Shown one piece after another: positions 1 through 8,288 of a DNA stretch of 64,000 nucleotides. The DNA is from Crossiella cryophila (GTDB lineage: Bacteria > Actinomycetota > Actinomycetes > Mycobacteriales > Pseudonocardiaceae). The number at the start of each line of letters is the position of its first letter. Within the stretch, counting starts at the first letter, position 1. The notes beneath the pieces were generated by a model. That model did not search any database. It was not told where the DNA came from and was given only the letters and a program-made list of their open reading frames with translations. The DNA is taken from contig NZ_JACHMH010000001.1 of assembly GCF_014204915.1 (NCBI RefSeq), positions 682,001 to 746,000 of the forward strand. Reading direction: 5' to 3'. A program made the translations under genes and the position numbers.

Positions 1-13
1 AGCGTGACACCCC

Positions 14-514
14 GTGGCAACCAGCACCGAGACCTCGCACGGCTACTCCTTCCCCGCCGCGGCGGTGGCCGCGACCATGGTCGACGAGACCTATCTGCGC
101 GACCGGCTGGCCGCGGTTGGCGGCCCGAAGGGCGAGTTGATCTCGCTCGCGGTCAACGGCGCCGAGACCGTGGTCAAGCTGCGGCAGGGCATCCCGGCGG
201 ACAAGCTGCCCTCCTTCGTGCGCTCGCTGATCCCCGGTGACCTGGTGATCGAGCGGGTGGAGACCTGGCGGCCCAGCGGCGAGGGCGCCACCGCCTCGGT
301 GCACGCCACCGTGCCCGGCGCGCCCGCGACCATCGAGTGCTCGATCGCGATCAGCGCCGCGGGCGAGGGCTGCCGGGTGGCCGGGCGGTTGCAGGTGTCG
401 GTCTCGCTGCCCTTCGTCGGCGGCAAGGTGGAGCGGGCGGTCATCGAGCAGGTGGCCAGGCTGCTGGACACCGAGCACGAGTTCACCCAGCGCTGGCTGT
501 CCGAACGCTCGTGA
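14..514 (+). CDS. DUF2505 family protein
   Basis: The 166-residue product resembles the DUF2505 family of small actinobacterial proteins with an SRPBCC/START-like fold. It opens with a SHGYSFPA stretch and has a central block of short beta-type segments. The C-terminal helix (about 135-166) contains VERAVIEQVARLLDTEHEF, a typical ending for this family. There is no signal peptide, so it is probably cytosolic. The GTG start lies almost at the window edge, so its promoter cannot be seen. Its stop overlaps the next gene start by four bases (GTGA), which suggests translational coupling to the methyltransferase. The biochemical role is unknown. Confidence 0.75.
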   Translation: MATSTETSHGYSFPAAAVAATMVDETYLRDRLAAVGGPKGELISLAVNGAETVVKLRQGIPADKLPSFVRSLIPGDLVIERVETWRPSGEGATASVHATVPGAPATIECSIAISAAGEGCRVAGRLQVSVSLPFVGGKVERAVIEQVARLLDTEHEFTQRWLSERS

Positions 515-1341
515 ACCAGGTCCGCAAACGGGCCCCGCGCTACGCCGCGGGCCGGGCGCGCACGCTCGGCCTGCCCACCAGGGGCACCACCAACCCGAAC
601 CGGCTGCGCAAGGTGGACCGGTGGATCGCGGGCACCGCGCTCACCGCGGACGCGCTGCGCGCCGCGCCGGATCCGCTGGTCATCGACCTTGGCTACGGGT
701 CGTCGCCGATCACCGCGGTGGAGCTGGCCGACCGGCTGGGCGGGCTGCGGCCGGACCTGCGGGTGCTCGGCCTGGAGATCGACCAGGAGCGGGTGGACGC
801 GGCCAAACCGGCCGAGCGGCCTGGCCTGGAGTTCCGCCGCGGCGGGTTCGAGCTGGCCGGGCGGCGGCCCGCGCTGGTGCGCGCGTTCAACGTGCTGCGC
901 CAGTACGAGGAGGCCGCGGCCGCGGAGGCGTGGGCGACCATGCAGTCCCGGCTGGCCCCCGGCGGACTGCTGGTGGAGGGCACCTGCGATGAGATCGGCC
1001 GCCGCTGCTGCTGGGTCACCCTGGACGCGCAGCGACCGCTGACCTTCACCCTGGCCTGCCTGCCCTCGGACCTGGAACAGCCCTCCGACCTGGCCGAACG
1101 ACTGCCCAAATCGCTGATCCACCACAACGTGCCCGGCGAGCGGGTGCACGCGCTGCTGGCCGAGCTGGACGCCTGCTGGGCCACCGCGGCCCCGTTCGCG
1201 CCCTACGGTCCACGGGCCCGCTGGGTGGAGGCGGTGCGGTTGCTCGCCGAACGGGACTGGCCGGTGCTGGACCGCCGGAACCGGTGGCGGCTGGGCGAGG
1301 TCACGCTCAATGCGGACGCGGTCTACGGGCCGAATCCGTAG
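511..1341 (+). CDS. class I SAM-dependent methyltransferase
   Basis: The 276-residue product has a Rossmann methyltransferase core. The SAM-binding motif I is DLGYGSSP at about residues 59-66, with the acidic motif II around GLEID at about 88. RAFNVLRQY and APGGLLVEGTCDE follow as later core strands. The substrate is not evident. The GTG start was chosen because it forms a GTGA overlap with the upstream DUF2505 gene, so the two are probably translated together. The residues before VNQVRK in the longer open frame have shadow-like composition and were excluded. Confidence 0.8.
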   Translation: MNQVRKRAPRYAAGRARTLGLPTRGTTNPNRLRKVDRWIAGTALTADALRAAPDPLVIDLGYGSSPITAVELADRLGGLRPDLRVLGLEIDQERVDAAKPAERPGLEFRRGGFELAGRRPALVRAFNVLRQYEEAAAAEAWATMQSRLAPGGLLVEGTCDEIGRRCCWVTLDAQRPLTFTLACLPSDLEQPSDLAERLPKSLIHHNVPGERVHALLAELDACWATAAPFAPYGPRARWVEAVRLLAERDWPVLDRRNRWRLGEVTLNADAVYGPNP

Positions 1342-1351
1342 GCTCTGTGGG

Positions 1352-2104
1352 GTGGAGCACACCGACTTCATCGAGCAGATCAGGATCCACTCCGAGGCCA
1401 TGCGCGCCGCCGCGCTCAAGGCCGGTCCGGACGCGCGGGTCCCGACCTGTCCGGACTGGACCGTACAGAAGCTGGTCGCGCACCAGGCCCGCGCGCAGGC
1501 CTGGGCGGCGGACAACCTGACCGCGGGACTCGTGGACGTGCGGCCGGATTTCCCGCCTGCGCCCCGGGACTGGGCCGAACTGCACGCCTGGTGGGTGACC
1601 GAGCAGGAGCGGCTGATCGGCCTGCTCGTTGACAAGGGCCGCACCGCACCGGCCTGGGCCTTCGGCATGACGCTGGCCGAGCCCGGCGCGATGTGGGCCC
1701 GGCGGATGGCGCACGAGGTGGCCATCCACCGGCTGGACGCCGAACACGCGCTCTACGAGGTGGCCGGTGGCGTGGACCCGGGCAGGGAGTTGCGGTTCGA
1801 GCCCCGGTTCGCCGCGGACGGCATCGAGGAGGCGCTGGTCATGGCGCAGGTGTTCCGCGAGCACGAGCAGCGCACCGAACAGGGCACCATCCTCTTCCAC
1901 GCCGCCGACGCCGGCCTGGCCGTGGTGCTCACCCTGGCTCCGGGGCAGGTCGCCAAGGTGGGCCCGGTGCAGGGCAGTGGCACCGACACCGACGCGGTGG
2001 TCGCCGGCACCGCGGACGCCATCTACCGGCGGCTGTGGAACCGGCCGAACACCGCCGTGGTGACCGGGAACGCCGCGTTGCTGGACCGGCTGGGCACCCC
2101 CTGA
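1352..2104 (+). CDS. maleylpyruvate isomerase family mycothiol-dependent enzyme
   Basis: The 250-residue protein matches the actinobacterial DinB/MDMPI-like family annotated as mycothiol-dependent maleylpyruvate isomerase-like. The N-terminal helix bundle contains TCPDWTVQKLVAHQ, and the metal-binding pattern continues as MAHEVAIHRLDAE. These supply the expected three histidines and acidic residues. The C-terminal half resembles an SCP2-like or MDMPI C-terminal domain. Members handle thiol-dependent detoxification or isomerisation; the actual substrate cannot be deduced. The start is GTG 11 bases after the methyltransferase stop, so it probably belongs to the same transcript. Confidence 0.8.
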   Translation: MEHTDFIEQIRIHSEAMRAAALKAGPDARVPTCPDWTVQKLVAHQARAQAWAADNLTAGLVDVRPDFPPAPRDWAELHAWWVTEQERLIGLLVDKGRTAPAWAFGMTLAEPGAMWARRMAHEVAIHRLDAEHALYEVAGGVDPGRELRFEPRFAADGIEEALVMAQVFREHEQRTEQGTILFHAADAGLAVVLTLAPGQVAKVGPVQGSGTDTDAVVAGTADAIYRRLWNRPNTAVVTGNAALLDRLGTP

Positions 2105-2142
2105 CCAGGTGAACGCGGGCGCAGCGGGCAGACTGACCAGCC

Positions 2143-3027
2143 ATGTCCGCCCGTGAACGACGTTATGTGATCACCCTGGGCTGCCCGGACCGCACCGGCA
2201 TCGTGGCCCGGATCTCCACCTTCCTCGCCGAGCAGGGCGGCTGGATCGTGGAAGCGGCCTACCACACCGACACCGACACCAACTGGTTCTTCACCCGCCA
2301 GGAGGTGCGGGCCGACTCGCTGCCCTTCGACGTGGCCGAGCTGCGGCACCGCTTCGCCTCGGTGGCCAGGGAACTGGGTGTGCAGAGCGACTGGCGGGTC
2401 ACCGACACCGGCCAGAAGCGCCGGGTGGTGATCCTGGTGTCCAAGGCAGGGCACTGCCTCTACGACATCCTGGGCCGGGTGGCCTCCGGCGAGCTGGACG
2501 TGGACGTGCGCGCGGTGATCGGCAACCACGCCGACCTGGCCGGGATCACCAGGGCGCACGGCATCCCGTTCCACCACGTGCCGTTCCCGGTGGCGGGCAA
2601 GGATCCCGAGGGCAAGCAGGCGGCCTTCGCCCAGATCCGCCAGCTGGTGGACTCCCAGCGCCCGGACGCGGTGGTGCTGGCCCGGTTCATGCAGGTGCTG
2701 CCGCACGAGCTGTGCGCGGCCTGGTCCGGCAAGGCACTCAACATCCACCACAGCTTCCTGCCCTCCTTCATGGGCGCCCGCCCGTACCACCAGGCCTACG
2801 CCCGCGGCGTGAAACTGGTCGGCGCGACCTGTCACTACGTCACCGCGGACCTGGACGCCGGGCCGATCATCGAGCAGGAGGTCGGCCGGGTGGACCACAC
2901 CGACTCGGTGGCCGACATGGTGCGCAAGGGCACCGACATCGAGAAGGTGGTGCTGGCCAGGGGACTGCGCTGGCACGTGGAGGACCGGGTGCTGGTGCAC
3001 GGCAACAGAACTGTCGTTTTCCACTAG
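2143..3027 (+). CDS. purU: formyltetrahydrofolate deformylase
   Basis: PurU hydrolyses 10-formyltetrahydrofolate to formate and tetrahydrofolate, supplying formate for purine synthesis and balancing one-carbon pools. The 294 residues show an N-terminal ACT domain (about 8-85, starting ITLGCPDRTGIVARIS) and a C-terminal formyltransferase domain. Catalytic-site elements visible there are NIHHSFLPSF, GARPYHQAY and TADLDAGPIIEQ. The length matches the family. It is preceded by a 38-base gap after the isomerase-like gene. Confidence 0.95.
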   Translation: MSARERRYVITLGCPDRTGIVARISTFLAEQGGWIVEAAYHTDTDTNWFFTRQEVRADSLPFDVAELRHRFASVARELGVQSDWRVTDTGQKRRVVILVSKAGHCLYDILGRVASGELDVDVRAVIGNHADLAGITRAHGIPFHHVPFPVAGKDPEGKQAAFAQIRQLVDSQRPDAVVLARFMQVLPHELCAAWSGKALNIHHSFLPSFMGARPYHQAYARGVKLVGATCHYVTADLDAGPIIEQEVGRVDHTDSVADMVRKGTDIEKVVLARGLRWHVEDRVLVHGNRTVVFH

Positions 3028-3057
3028 CCGGTGCCGTCCGGGCCTACCCTTGACCGG

Positions 3058-4233
3058 GTGCGGATCGAGATCGGTGAGCTGGAAGCGCTGCGGGAGCACC
3101 GGGCGGCCGGGCGGGACCTGCGGCACACGGTGCTGGTCGGGCTGGACCTGACCGGCCCGGCGGAGAACGAGTTGCTGCGCACCAGCCTGGACGGCGCCCT
3201 GCTGCTGGGCTGCCGGCTGGCCCCGGCGGCCCGCGACCGGGCCGAGGCCAGTGGCGCGCTGGTGTTCCCGGACATCCCGGAACTGCCCTACCGCGCCTAC
3301 CGCGCCACGCTGTACACCGTCGCGGAACTGTTCACCGGCCTGGACCCACGCCACCCGGAGACCTACCGGGACACCCCCGACGCCCGGGTGTACCGGCACA
3401 GCAGGTCCATCGGCGGCACCACCGGCCACCACCCGGACCCCCTGCACGCCCTGGCCGAACGCCTGCACGACCACGCCATCACCGAGGCCCTGGAAGACCT
3501 GCTGGCCGCCTGCGCGGTGGCGGGCAGGGCAAACCCGGTCGCGGTGATGGGCGGCCACGCCTTCCGCCGGGACAGCCCCGAGTACCGCCAGGCCGCCGAA
3601 CTGGGACGCGCCATCGGCCGCAGTCCCGCCAGGTTCACCGTCCTCACCGGCGGCGGCCCCGGCGCCATGGAAGCCATCCCGCTGGGCGTACGACTGTCCA
3701 CAGCGGACGACGACCAACTCGCCAAAGCCTTGTCAGAACTGGCCGCCGCCCCCGCCTTCCACGCCACCGATTCGTCCACAGTGGACGATGAAACCATCGG
3801 CCGCTGGGTACACGCAGGCCTGTCCCTCGACCTCCCGGAACCGGAAGATCTGCCCCGCACCATCGGCATCCCGACCTGGTTCTACGGCCACGAACCGCCC
3901 AACCCCCTGTGCGAACTACACGCCAAGTACTTCGCCAACTCCGTCCGCGAGGACGGCCTGCTCACCGTGGCCACCGGCGGCGTCCTGTACACCCCAGGCC
4001 GCGCGGGCACCGTCCAGGAGATCTTCCAGGACCTGACCCAGAACTACTACGAGAGCGTCGGCCCGGCCGCGCCGATGGTGTTCCTTGGCAAGCGGTTCTG
4101 GACCGAGGAGATGCCGGTGGCGGATCTGCTGCACCGGCTGGCCAGTGGGCGGGCGGCGGAGCGGTGGATCCTGATCACGGATGATCTGGCGGAGGCGGTC
4201 GCGCTGCTGGAGGACTACGCGGGCACCGGCTGA
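3058..4233 (+). CDS. LOG-like Rossmann-fold nucleotide-binding protein
   Basis: The 391-residue protein carries two glycine signatures like those of LOG/TIGR00730-type Rossmann proteins: TGGGPGAMEA (about 200) and PGRAGTVQEIF (about 310). LOG enzymes release cytokinin-like bases from nucleoside monophosphates. This protein is about twice their length and only distantly similar, so activity is not asserted. The start is GTG 3058, preceded by TACCCT at 3045-3050, which fits a leaderless transcript. The last 19 bases overlap the convergent YbaK-like gene. The middle of the gene is strikingly rich in C-ending codons. Confidence 0.7.
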   Translation: MRIEIGELEALREHRAAGRDLRHTVLVGLDLTGPAENELLRTSLDGALLLGCRLAPAARDRAEASGALVFPDIPELPYRAYRATLYTVAELFTGLDPRHPETYRDTPDARVYRHSRSIGGTTGHHPDPLHALAERLHDHAITEALEDLLAACAVAGRANPVAVMGGHAFRRDSPEYRQAAELGRAIGRSPARFTVLTGGGPGAMEAIPLGVRLSTADDDQLAKALSELAAAPAFHATDSSTVDDETIGRWVHAGLSLDLPEPEDLPRTIGIPTWFYGHEPPNPLCELHAKYFANSVREDGLLTVATGGVLYTPGRAGTVQEIFQDLTQNYYESVGPAAPMVFLGKRFWTEEMPVADLLHRLASGRAAERWILITDDLAEAVALLEDYAGTG

Positions 4234-4769
4234 GCCAGCCCCGGCAGCACCTCGGCGTTGGGCAGCTTGGCCAGCAACGCCCCCGGCACCAGCAGCTTGC
4301 TGTGCCGGACCCCGCTGCCGATCACCAGTTCCGGCGCCTCCGCGACCTCCGCCGACAACAGGATCGGCCAGTCCGCGGGCAGCCCGATCGGCGTGATCCC
4401 GCCGTAGGCCATGCCGGTCCGGCTGACCGCCTCATCCATCGGGGCGAAGCTGGCCTTGCGGGCGTCCAGGCGTTTGCGGACCACGCCGTTGACGTCGGCT
4501 CGGGTGGTGGCCAGGACCAGGCAGGCGGCGTAGCGGACCACGTCGCCGCGGCGGCCCGCGACGACCACGCAGTTGGCCGAGGCGGACAGCGGGGAGCCGT
4601 ACTCGGCGCAGAAAGCCGCCGTGTCGGCCAGGTCGGGGTTGATCTCGGTGACCCCGCAGTGCTCGGCGTCCAGGGTCCGGAGCAGGGTGGACACCGGGGC
4701 GGCGAGCAGGTCGAGGCGGTCCAGGGCGGGGTGCACGGTGAGGGTGCCTGCGATGGTCCAGCCGGTCAT
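4215..4769 (-). CDS. YbaK/EbsC-type aminoacyl-tRNA deacylase-like protein
   Basis: The 184-residue product fits the YbaK/ProX family, free-standing editing domains that hydrolyse mischarged aminoacyl-tRNAs. Typical landmarks are SANCVVVAGRR, RADVNGVVRKRLDARKASF (with the conserved lysine region) and GMAYGGITPIGLP. SGVRHSKLLVPG near the C-terminus matches the family G-S/G-G loop. The protein is cytosolic and lacks a synthetase partner domain. The specificity, such as Cys-tRNA(Pro), cannot be read from sequence. Confidence 0.85.
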   Translation of the reverse strand: MTGWTIAGTLTVHPALDRLDLLAAPVSTLLRTLDAEHCGVTEINPDLADTAAFCAEYGSPLSASANCVVVAGRRGDVVRYAACLVLATTRADVNGVVRKRLDARKASFAPMDEAVSRTGMAYGGITPIGLPADWPILLSAEVAEAPELVIGSGVRHSKLLVPGALLAKLPNAEVLPGLAQPVPA

Positions 4770-4778
4770 GGTCGCAGG

Positions 4779-5564
4779 CTAGCCGAGCGGGGAGGCGGCC
4801 CAGTCGGCGAGCAGGGCGCGTAGTTCGCGGCGGTGGGTGACCAGGGGGATCAGCGAGGGCAGGACTTCCAGCCTGGCCTGTGGCAGGGCGGCGGCCACCG
4901 ACTTGGCCACGTGCTCGGAGTGCAGTGGGTCGCCGGTGGCCGAGACCACCAGTACCCGGGCGGTCACCTCGGCCAGCGTGCGCACATCCGGGACCGGGAC
5001 CTGGGCCGGCAGGCCGGTCAGCGCCTCGCGCAGGCGCAGCAGCGCGGCCACCCGCTTGTCCACGTAGTCGGCAAGGTCCTGGCCTGGCGGCAACTCGCCC
5101 GCCACCACGGCCTGCAGGCGGCTGGTGTCGCCGGTGGTCAGCGCGTGTTCGGTGGCCTCGGACATCCGGGCCAGCGGATCAGTGCCACCTGCCGTGCGGG
5201 GCTGGTCGAGTACGGCGGGGATCAGCAGGGCCAGGCGCTCGAACCGGGTGGGGTGACCGGCGGCGATGGTGAGCAGGGCGCTGGCGCCCAGGGAGGTGCC
5301 GATGGCGGCGGTGGCGCCGACCTCGTCGGCCACCGCGAGCACGTCGGCGGCGATGGTCTGGTAGCGGAAGTAGCCGGGTGGCGCGTCCGGGGACTCGCCG
5401 TGGCTGGGCAGGGTCAGCACCACCCTGGTCCCCGCCAGGCCGACCGCGGGCAGCCGGGCCTCGCCGGGGGTGGCGCCCAGGCCGGGGATGAGCAGGGTGA
5501 CCGGGCCGCCGGTGCCGTGCACGCTCCAGCGCACGCCGTTGGCCACGGCCAGGGCCGGACTCAC
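4779..5564 (-). CDS. alpha/beta hydrolase
   Basis: The 261-residue protein has an alpha/beta hydrolase fold. LLIPGLGATPGEAR supplies the oxyanion-type loop, GTSLGASAL the nucleophile elbow serine, and VVSATGDPLHSEHVAKS the acid/His region near the C-terminus. No signal peptide is present. The GTG start at 5564 was chosen over the longer frame because it overlaps the stop of the upstream DUF2516 gene (GTGA) and the extra N-terminal residues look like shadow sequence. Its place after DUF2516 and hbhA suggests one operon. The substrate is unknown. Confidence 0.85.
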   Translation of the reverse strand: MSPALAVANGVRWSVHGTGGPVTLLIPGLGATPGEARLPAVGLAGTRVVLTLPSHGESPDAPPGYFRYQTIAADVLAVADEVGATAAIGTSLGASALLTIAAGHPTRFERLALLIPAVLDQPRTAGGTDPLARMSEATEHALTTGDTSRLQAVVAGELPPGQDLADYVDKRVAALLRLREALTGLPAQVPVPDVRTLAEVTARVLVVSATGDPLHSEHVAKSVAAALPQARLEVLPSLIPLVTHRRELRALLADWAASPLG

Positions 5565-5854
5565 CAGCGCGGACCGCGCTGGGCGTCGGACACCCTCGGC
5601 CGGACGTCGACCAGGTAGACCAGCACGGCCACCATGCCCGCCATCCAGAACAGCGAGCCGGGGCCGCCGAAGGCGAACAAGGCCAGCGCGGCGGTGCCGC
5701 CGCCGGTGATGCCCAGCCAGGCGGGCTTGCTGAGCTTCTCCGCGGCGGTGAAGGCGTCCGCGCGTTGCATCACGGCGTGCACGAACGCGAACAGGCCGAC
5801 CGGGATGGCGGCGAAATGGATGATCGTCATGATCCACATTGCTGGCGCGAGCAC
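5561..5854 (-). CDS. DUF2516 family membrane protein
   Basis: This 97-residue integral membrane protein resembles DUF2516, encoded in mycobacteria beside hbhA (the Rv0476 position). It begins VLAPAMWIMTIIHFAAIPVG as a first transmembrane helix. An amphipathic stretch, ADAFTAAEKLSKPAWLGI, and two further hydrophobic helices follow. The GTG start at 5854 is preceded on the minus strand by TACCCT and seven bases, so it looks leaderless, which favours it over the longer frame. Function is unknown. Confidence 0.85.
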   Translation of the reverse strand: MLAPAMWIMTIIHFAAIPVGLFAFVHAVMQRADAFTAAEKLSKPAWLGITGGGTAALALFAFGGPGSLFWMAGMVAVLVYLVDVRPRVSDAQRGPRW

Positions 5855-5964
5855 ACCACCAGGGTACGGCGAAGCGCGGGCGGTGCGGACCGGGTCGGAG
5901 ACGAAAGCCACCGCCGACCAGTTCGGGGCAGGTCGGCGGTGGCAGGTTGTGCGGTTGAACCAGG

Positions 5965-6621
5965 TCAGCTGGTGGTCTTGCGGGCGCCGGTGGTGCTGGG
6001 GCCGGTGGTCTTGCGGGCGCCGGTGGTGGGCTTGGCGGCCGGCTTGCGGGTGGCGGTCTTGGTGGCGGCGGCCACGTTCGCGCCTGCCTCCTCGACCTTC
6101 ACCGCGACGTCCTCGATCTTCTCGGCGGCCTTCTCCGCGGCGGCGGCGGTCTTCTCACCGGCGACGCGGGTCCGGCGGGTGACCTTGCCGAGCACGTCGT
6201 CGGCCAGCTCGCGAACCTCGGCCGCGGCCTCCTCGACCCGGTGCTGGGCGGTCTGCACCTGCGGGTTGCTGCGCAGCTTGTCCAGGGTGGCCTCGCCGCG
6301 CTCGGCCAGGTAGCCGTAGAGCTGCTGGGCGGCCTGGGTGTAGGCGTCCACGATCTTGCGGAACTCGGCCGGGTCCAGCTTGTTGCGCAGCTCGCCAAGC
6401 TCGGCGGGCAGGTCGTTCACCGCGGTGGTGGCCTTCTCGGCACGCTCGCCGACGGTCTCGCGGGCCTTGGTCAGCGCGTCCACGACGGCCTTGGCGGCCA
6501 GGTCACCGGCGCCGAGGGCGGCCAGCAGCGGGGTGCGGGCCTGCTCGATGGCGGTGTTGAACACGATCGCGGCCTGTTCGGTGGCCTTGCGGACGTCTTC
6601 GGCGGTGGGCAGTGCGGGCAT
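5965..6621 (-). CDS. HbhA-like heparin-binding hemagglutinin homolog
   Basis: The 218-residue protein looks like mycobacterial HbhA. It has a long alanine/glutamate-rich coiled coil (about 10-170, for example AEKAAEKIEDVAVKVEEAG) and a basic Lys/Ala/Thr tail. In mycobacteria this tail binds heparan sulfate. Here it carries the repeat TTGARKTT twice. No signal peptide is seen, as in HbhA itself. Neighbours (upstream XRE regulator, downstream DUF2516) reproduce the Rv0474-Rv0476 order. In a soil actinomycete the role is more likely in cell envelope, lipid or nucleoid processes than in host adhesion; that is inference. Confidence 0.8.
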   Translation of the reverse strand: MPALPTAEDVRKATEQAAIVFNTAIEQARTPLLAALGAGDLAAKAVVDALTKARETVGERAEKATTAVNDLPAELGELRNKLDPAEFRKIVDAYTQAAQQLYGYLAERGEATLDKLRSNPQVQTAQHRVEEAAAEVRELADDVLGKVTRRTRVAGEKTAAAAEKAAEKIEDVAVKVEEAGANVAAATKTATRKPAAKPTTGARKTTGPSTTGARKTTS

Positions 6622-6628
6622 TACCGGA

Positions 6629-7033
6629 TCACTCCTTGGATGAATCGGCTGGCGGGGTCGCGGCGGCGTTCTCCCGCCGGAACGACTCGTAGACGTCGAG
6701 CAGCACCTGCTTCTGCCGCTCGTTCAGGTCGGTGTCGGCGAGCACGGCGTCGATGACGGGCCCACCTGGGCGCTCCTCCAGGATTCCGGCCTGGACGTAG
6801 AGCGCTTCGGCGGAGATCCGCAGCCCCTTGGCGATCTGCTGCAGGATCTCGGCGCTCGGTTTGCGCAACCCGCGCTCGATCTGGCTGAGGTACGGGTTGG
6901 ACACACCGGCGAGCTTGGCCAGCTGGCGCAACGAGATCTGCGCGTTCGCCCGCTGGGTGCGGATGTAGTCACCGATATCACGGCCGAGATCAGCGACCAC
7001 CTGGTTGACCGACTTGTTGTTGTCCTCGCCCAT
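6629..7033 (-). CDS. XRE-family transcriptional regulator upstream of hbhA
   Basis: The 134-residue regulator has an N-terminal helix-turn-helix of the XRE type (about 18-72). Its recognition region is SLRQLAKLAGVSNPYLSQIE, followed by GLRKPSAEILQQIAKGLRI. A short C-terminal tail contains LNERQKQVLLDVYESFRRE. The position directly before the hbhA-like gene (7 bases) matches Rv0474 of M. tuberculosis, so it probably controls hbhA and itself. The ATG 7033 start has GAGAGGAGG at a suitable distance. A direct repeat upstream is a candidate operator. Confidence 0.85.
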   Translation of the reverse strand: MGEDNNKSVNQVVADLGRDIGDYIRTQRANAQISLRQLAKLAGVSNPYLSQIERGLRKPSAEILQQIAKGLRISAEALYVQAGILEERPGGPVIDAVLADTDLNERQKQVLLDVYESFRRENAAATPPADSSKE

Positions 7034-7071
7034 GAGGGTCACCTCCTCTCGCCTGTCTTCGACCGTACGCA

Positions 7072-7101
7072 AGAGTGCTAGCTGTTGCAAGCAGACTGCT
7101 A
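7072..7101. promoter_or_regulatory. candidate operator: AGAsTGCTA direct repeat
   Basis: AGAGTGCTA (7072-7080) and AGACTGCTA (7093-7101) are repeated 21 bp apart, two helical turns. They lie in the divergent region between the XRE gene and the first fluC gene. Both copies are preceded by GCAAG. The arrangement fits a regulator dimer pair, possibly the XRE protein itself; this is inference. Confidence 0.4.
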
Positions 7102-7157
7102 ACAGTTCCCCGGTGGCCTCGCACACACCCGATCGGGCCAACGCCTACCGTGGTCGG

Positions 7158-7508
7158 ATGCCGGTTCTGCTGCTCATCTCCGCCGGTGGCGCTCTCGGCG
7201 CCCTGGCTCGCCACGCCCTCGGGCTGGCCCTGCCGGGCCCCTGGCCGACGGTCGGGATCAACGTGCTCGGCTGCTTGCTGATCGGCCTGCTGATGAGCCT
7301 GACCGCCGCGGATTCCGCGCTGCGCCCGTTCCTGGGCACCGGGGTGCTCGGCGGCTTCACCACCTTCTCCGCCTACACCGTGGACGCGGTCCGGCTGGTG
7401 CACGCGGGCCAGGCCGCCGAGGCCGCCGCCTACCTGGCTATCACCCTGCTCGCCGCGCTGGCCGCGGTCTGGGCCGGGCACCTGCTCGGCGAGCGGATCG
7501 CCCGGTGA
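7158..7508 (+). CDS. crcB: FluC/CrcB fluoride ion channel subunit 1
   Basis: This 116-residue membrane protein has four hydrophobic helices and the FluC signatures [12 protein letters not shown] near the N-terminus and [11 protein letters not shown] around residue 68. Fluc channels export fluoride as dual-topology dimers. The ATG 7158 start is preceded by TACCGT at 7146-7151 (leaderless pattern). Its stop overlaps the second crcB gene by four bases. Two adjacent subunits are usual in Gram-positive genomes and probably form a heterodimer. No fluoride riboswitch consensus was seen upstream. Confidence 0.93.
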   Translation: MPVLLLISAGGALGALARHALGLALPGPWPTVGINVLGCLLIGLLMSLTAADSALRPFLGTGVLGGFTTFSAYTVDAVRLVHAGQAAEAAAYLAITLLAALAAVWAGHLLGERIAR

Positions 7509-7849
7509 CCGCGCTGCTGGTGGTGCTGGGCGCGGCACTCGGCGCCCCGCTGCGCTACCTGGTCACCCGGTGGGCGACGCGGCGCTTCCCCGGCCTGCCC
7601 TGGGGCACCTTCGCGGTGAACACCGCGGGTTCGCTGCTGCTCGGCTGGCTGGCCGGGGCCATGGTGGCCGCACCGGCGATGGCGCTGCTGGGCACCGGCT
7701 TCTGCGGCGCGCTGACCACCTACTCGACCTTCGCGCAGGAAACCCGCCTGCTGCCAAGGGGCAGGGCGGCGCTCAACGTGGCAGGCAGCCTGGCCGCCGG
7801 AATTCTGGCCGCCACCACCGGCTTCCTGCTGGGTACGCTGGTCTGGTGA
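7505..7849 (+). CDS. crcB: FluC/CrcB fluoride ion channel subunit 2
   Basis: The second Fluc subunit has 114 residues and four transmembrane helices. Conserved motifs are [11 protein letters not shown] and [15 protein letters not shown]. It starts with GTG overlapping the stop of the first subunit (GTGA), so equal translation of both partners is likely. Its own stop overlaps the next start in the same way, making a three-gene coupled unit. Confidence 0.93.
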   Translation: MTALLVVLGAALGAPLRYLVTRWATRRFPGLPWGTFAVNTAGSLLLGWLAGAMVAAPAMALLGTGFCGALTTYSTFAQETRLLPRGRAALNVAGSLAAGILAATTGFLLGTLVW

Positions 7850-8283
7850 TCTGCCCGAAGTGCCAGGACATCATGCAGACCGTGGACCGAACCGGTGTGC
7901 ACATCGACGTGTGCCAGGACTGCAAGGGCATCTTCCTGGACCGCGGTGAGCTGGAGCGCCTGATCGACGCGGCGCTGATCTACCACCAGGCCGCCGAGGC
8001 CCGCGAACGCGAGGCCGCGGCAGCCGCCGCCGCGAGCACCGCGACCAGCGGCGCCAACCCGGTGCCGGTGGATCAGCCGGTCGCCGCCCAGCCGCCGCCG
8101 TACCAGCCGGAACCGGGCTACCCGCCACCGCCGCCCGCCTATCACCAGCCGCCGGGTTACGCCCCGCCGCCGGTGCCGCCGGGCTACGGCCAGCCCGCGC
8201 CCTACGGCCACGATCCGTACGCGCACGACCCGTACTACCGGCGGCGCAAGAAGAAGGACTTCCTCTCCGAGCTGTTCGACTAA
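7846..8283 (+). CDS. TFIIB-type zinc-ribbon protein with proline-rich tail
   Basis: The 145-residue protein begins with a zinc ribbon, CPKC near residue 3 and CQDCKG near residue 22, followed by [12 protein letters not shown], as in the zf-TFIIB family. The second half is a low-complexity Pro/Tyr/Gln region (about 65-125) and ends [14 protein letters not shown], a basic patch followed by an acidic tip. The function is unknown. The GTG start overlaps the fluC2 stop, and a TACGCT box at 7834-7839 could also give a leaderless transcript. Confidence 0.85.
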   Translation: MICPKCQDIMQTVDRTGVHIDVCQDCKGIFLDRGELERLIDAALIYHQAAEAREREAAAAAAASTATSGANPVPVDQPVAAQPPPYQPEPGYPPPPPAYHQPPGYAPPPVPPGYGQPAPYGHDPYAHDPYYRRRKKKDFLSELFD

Positions 8284-8288
8284 AGCGC

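Noticed and set aside
7034-7157. fluoride riboswitch before the fluC pair
   Set aside because: No crcB-motif consensus or pseudoknot pairing was found, and a TANNNT box next to the ATG implies a leaderless transcript.
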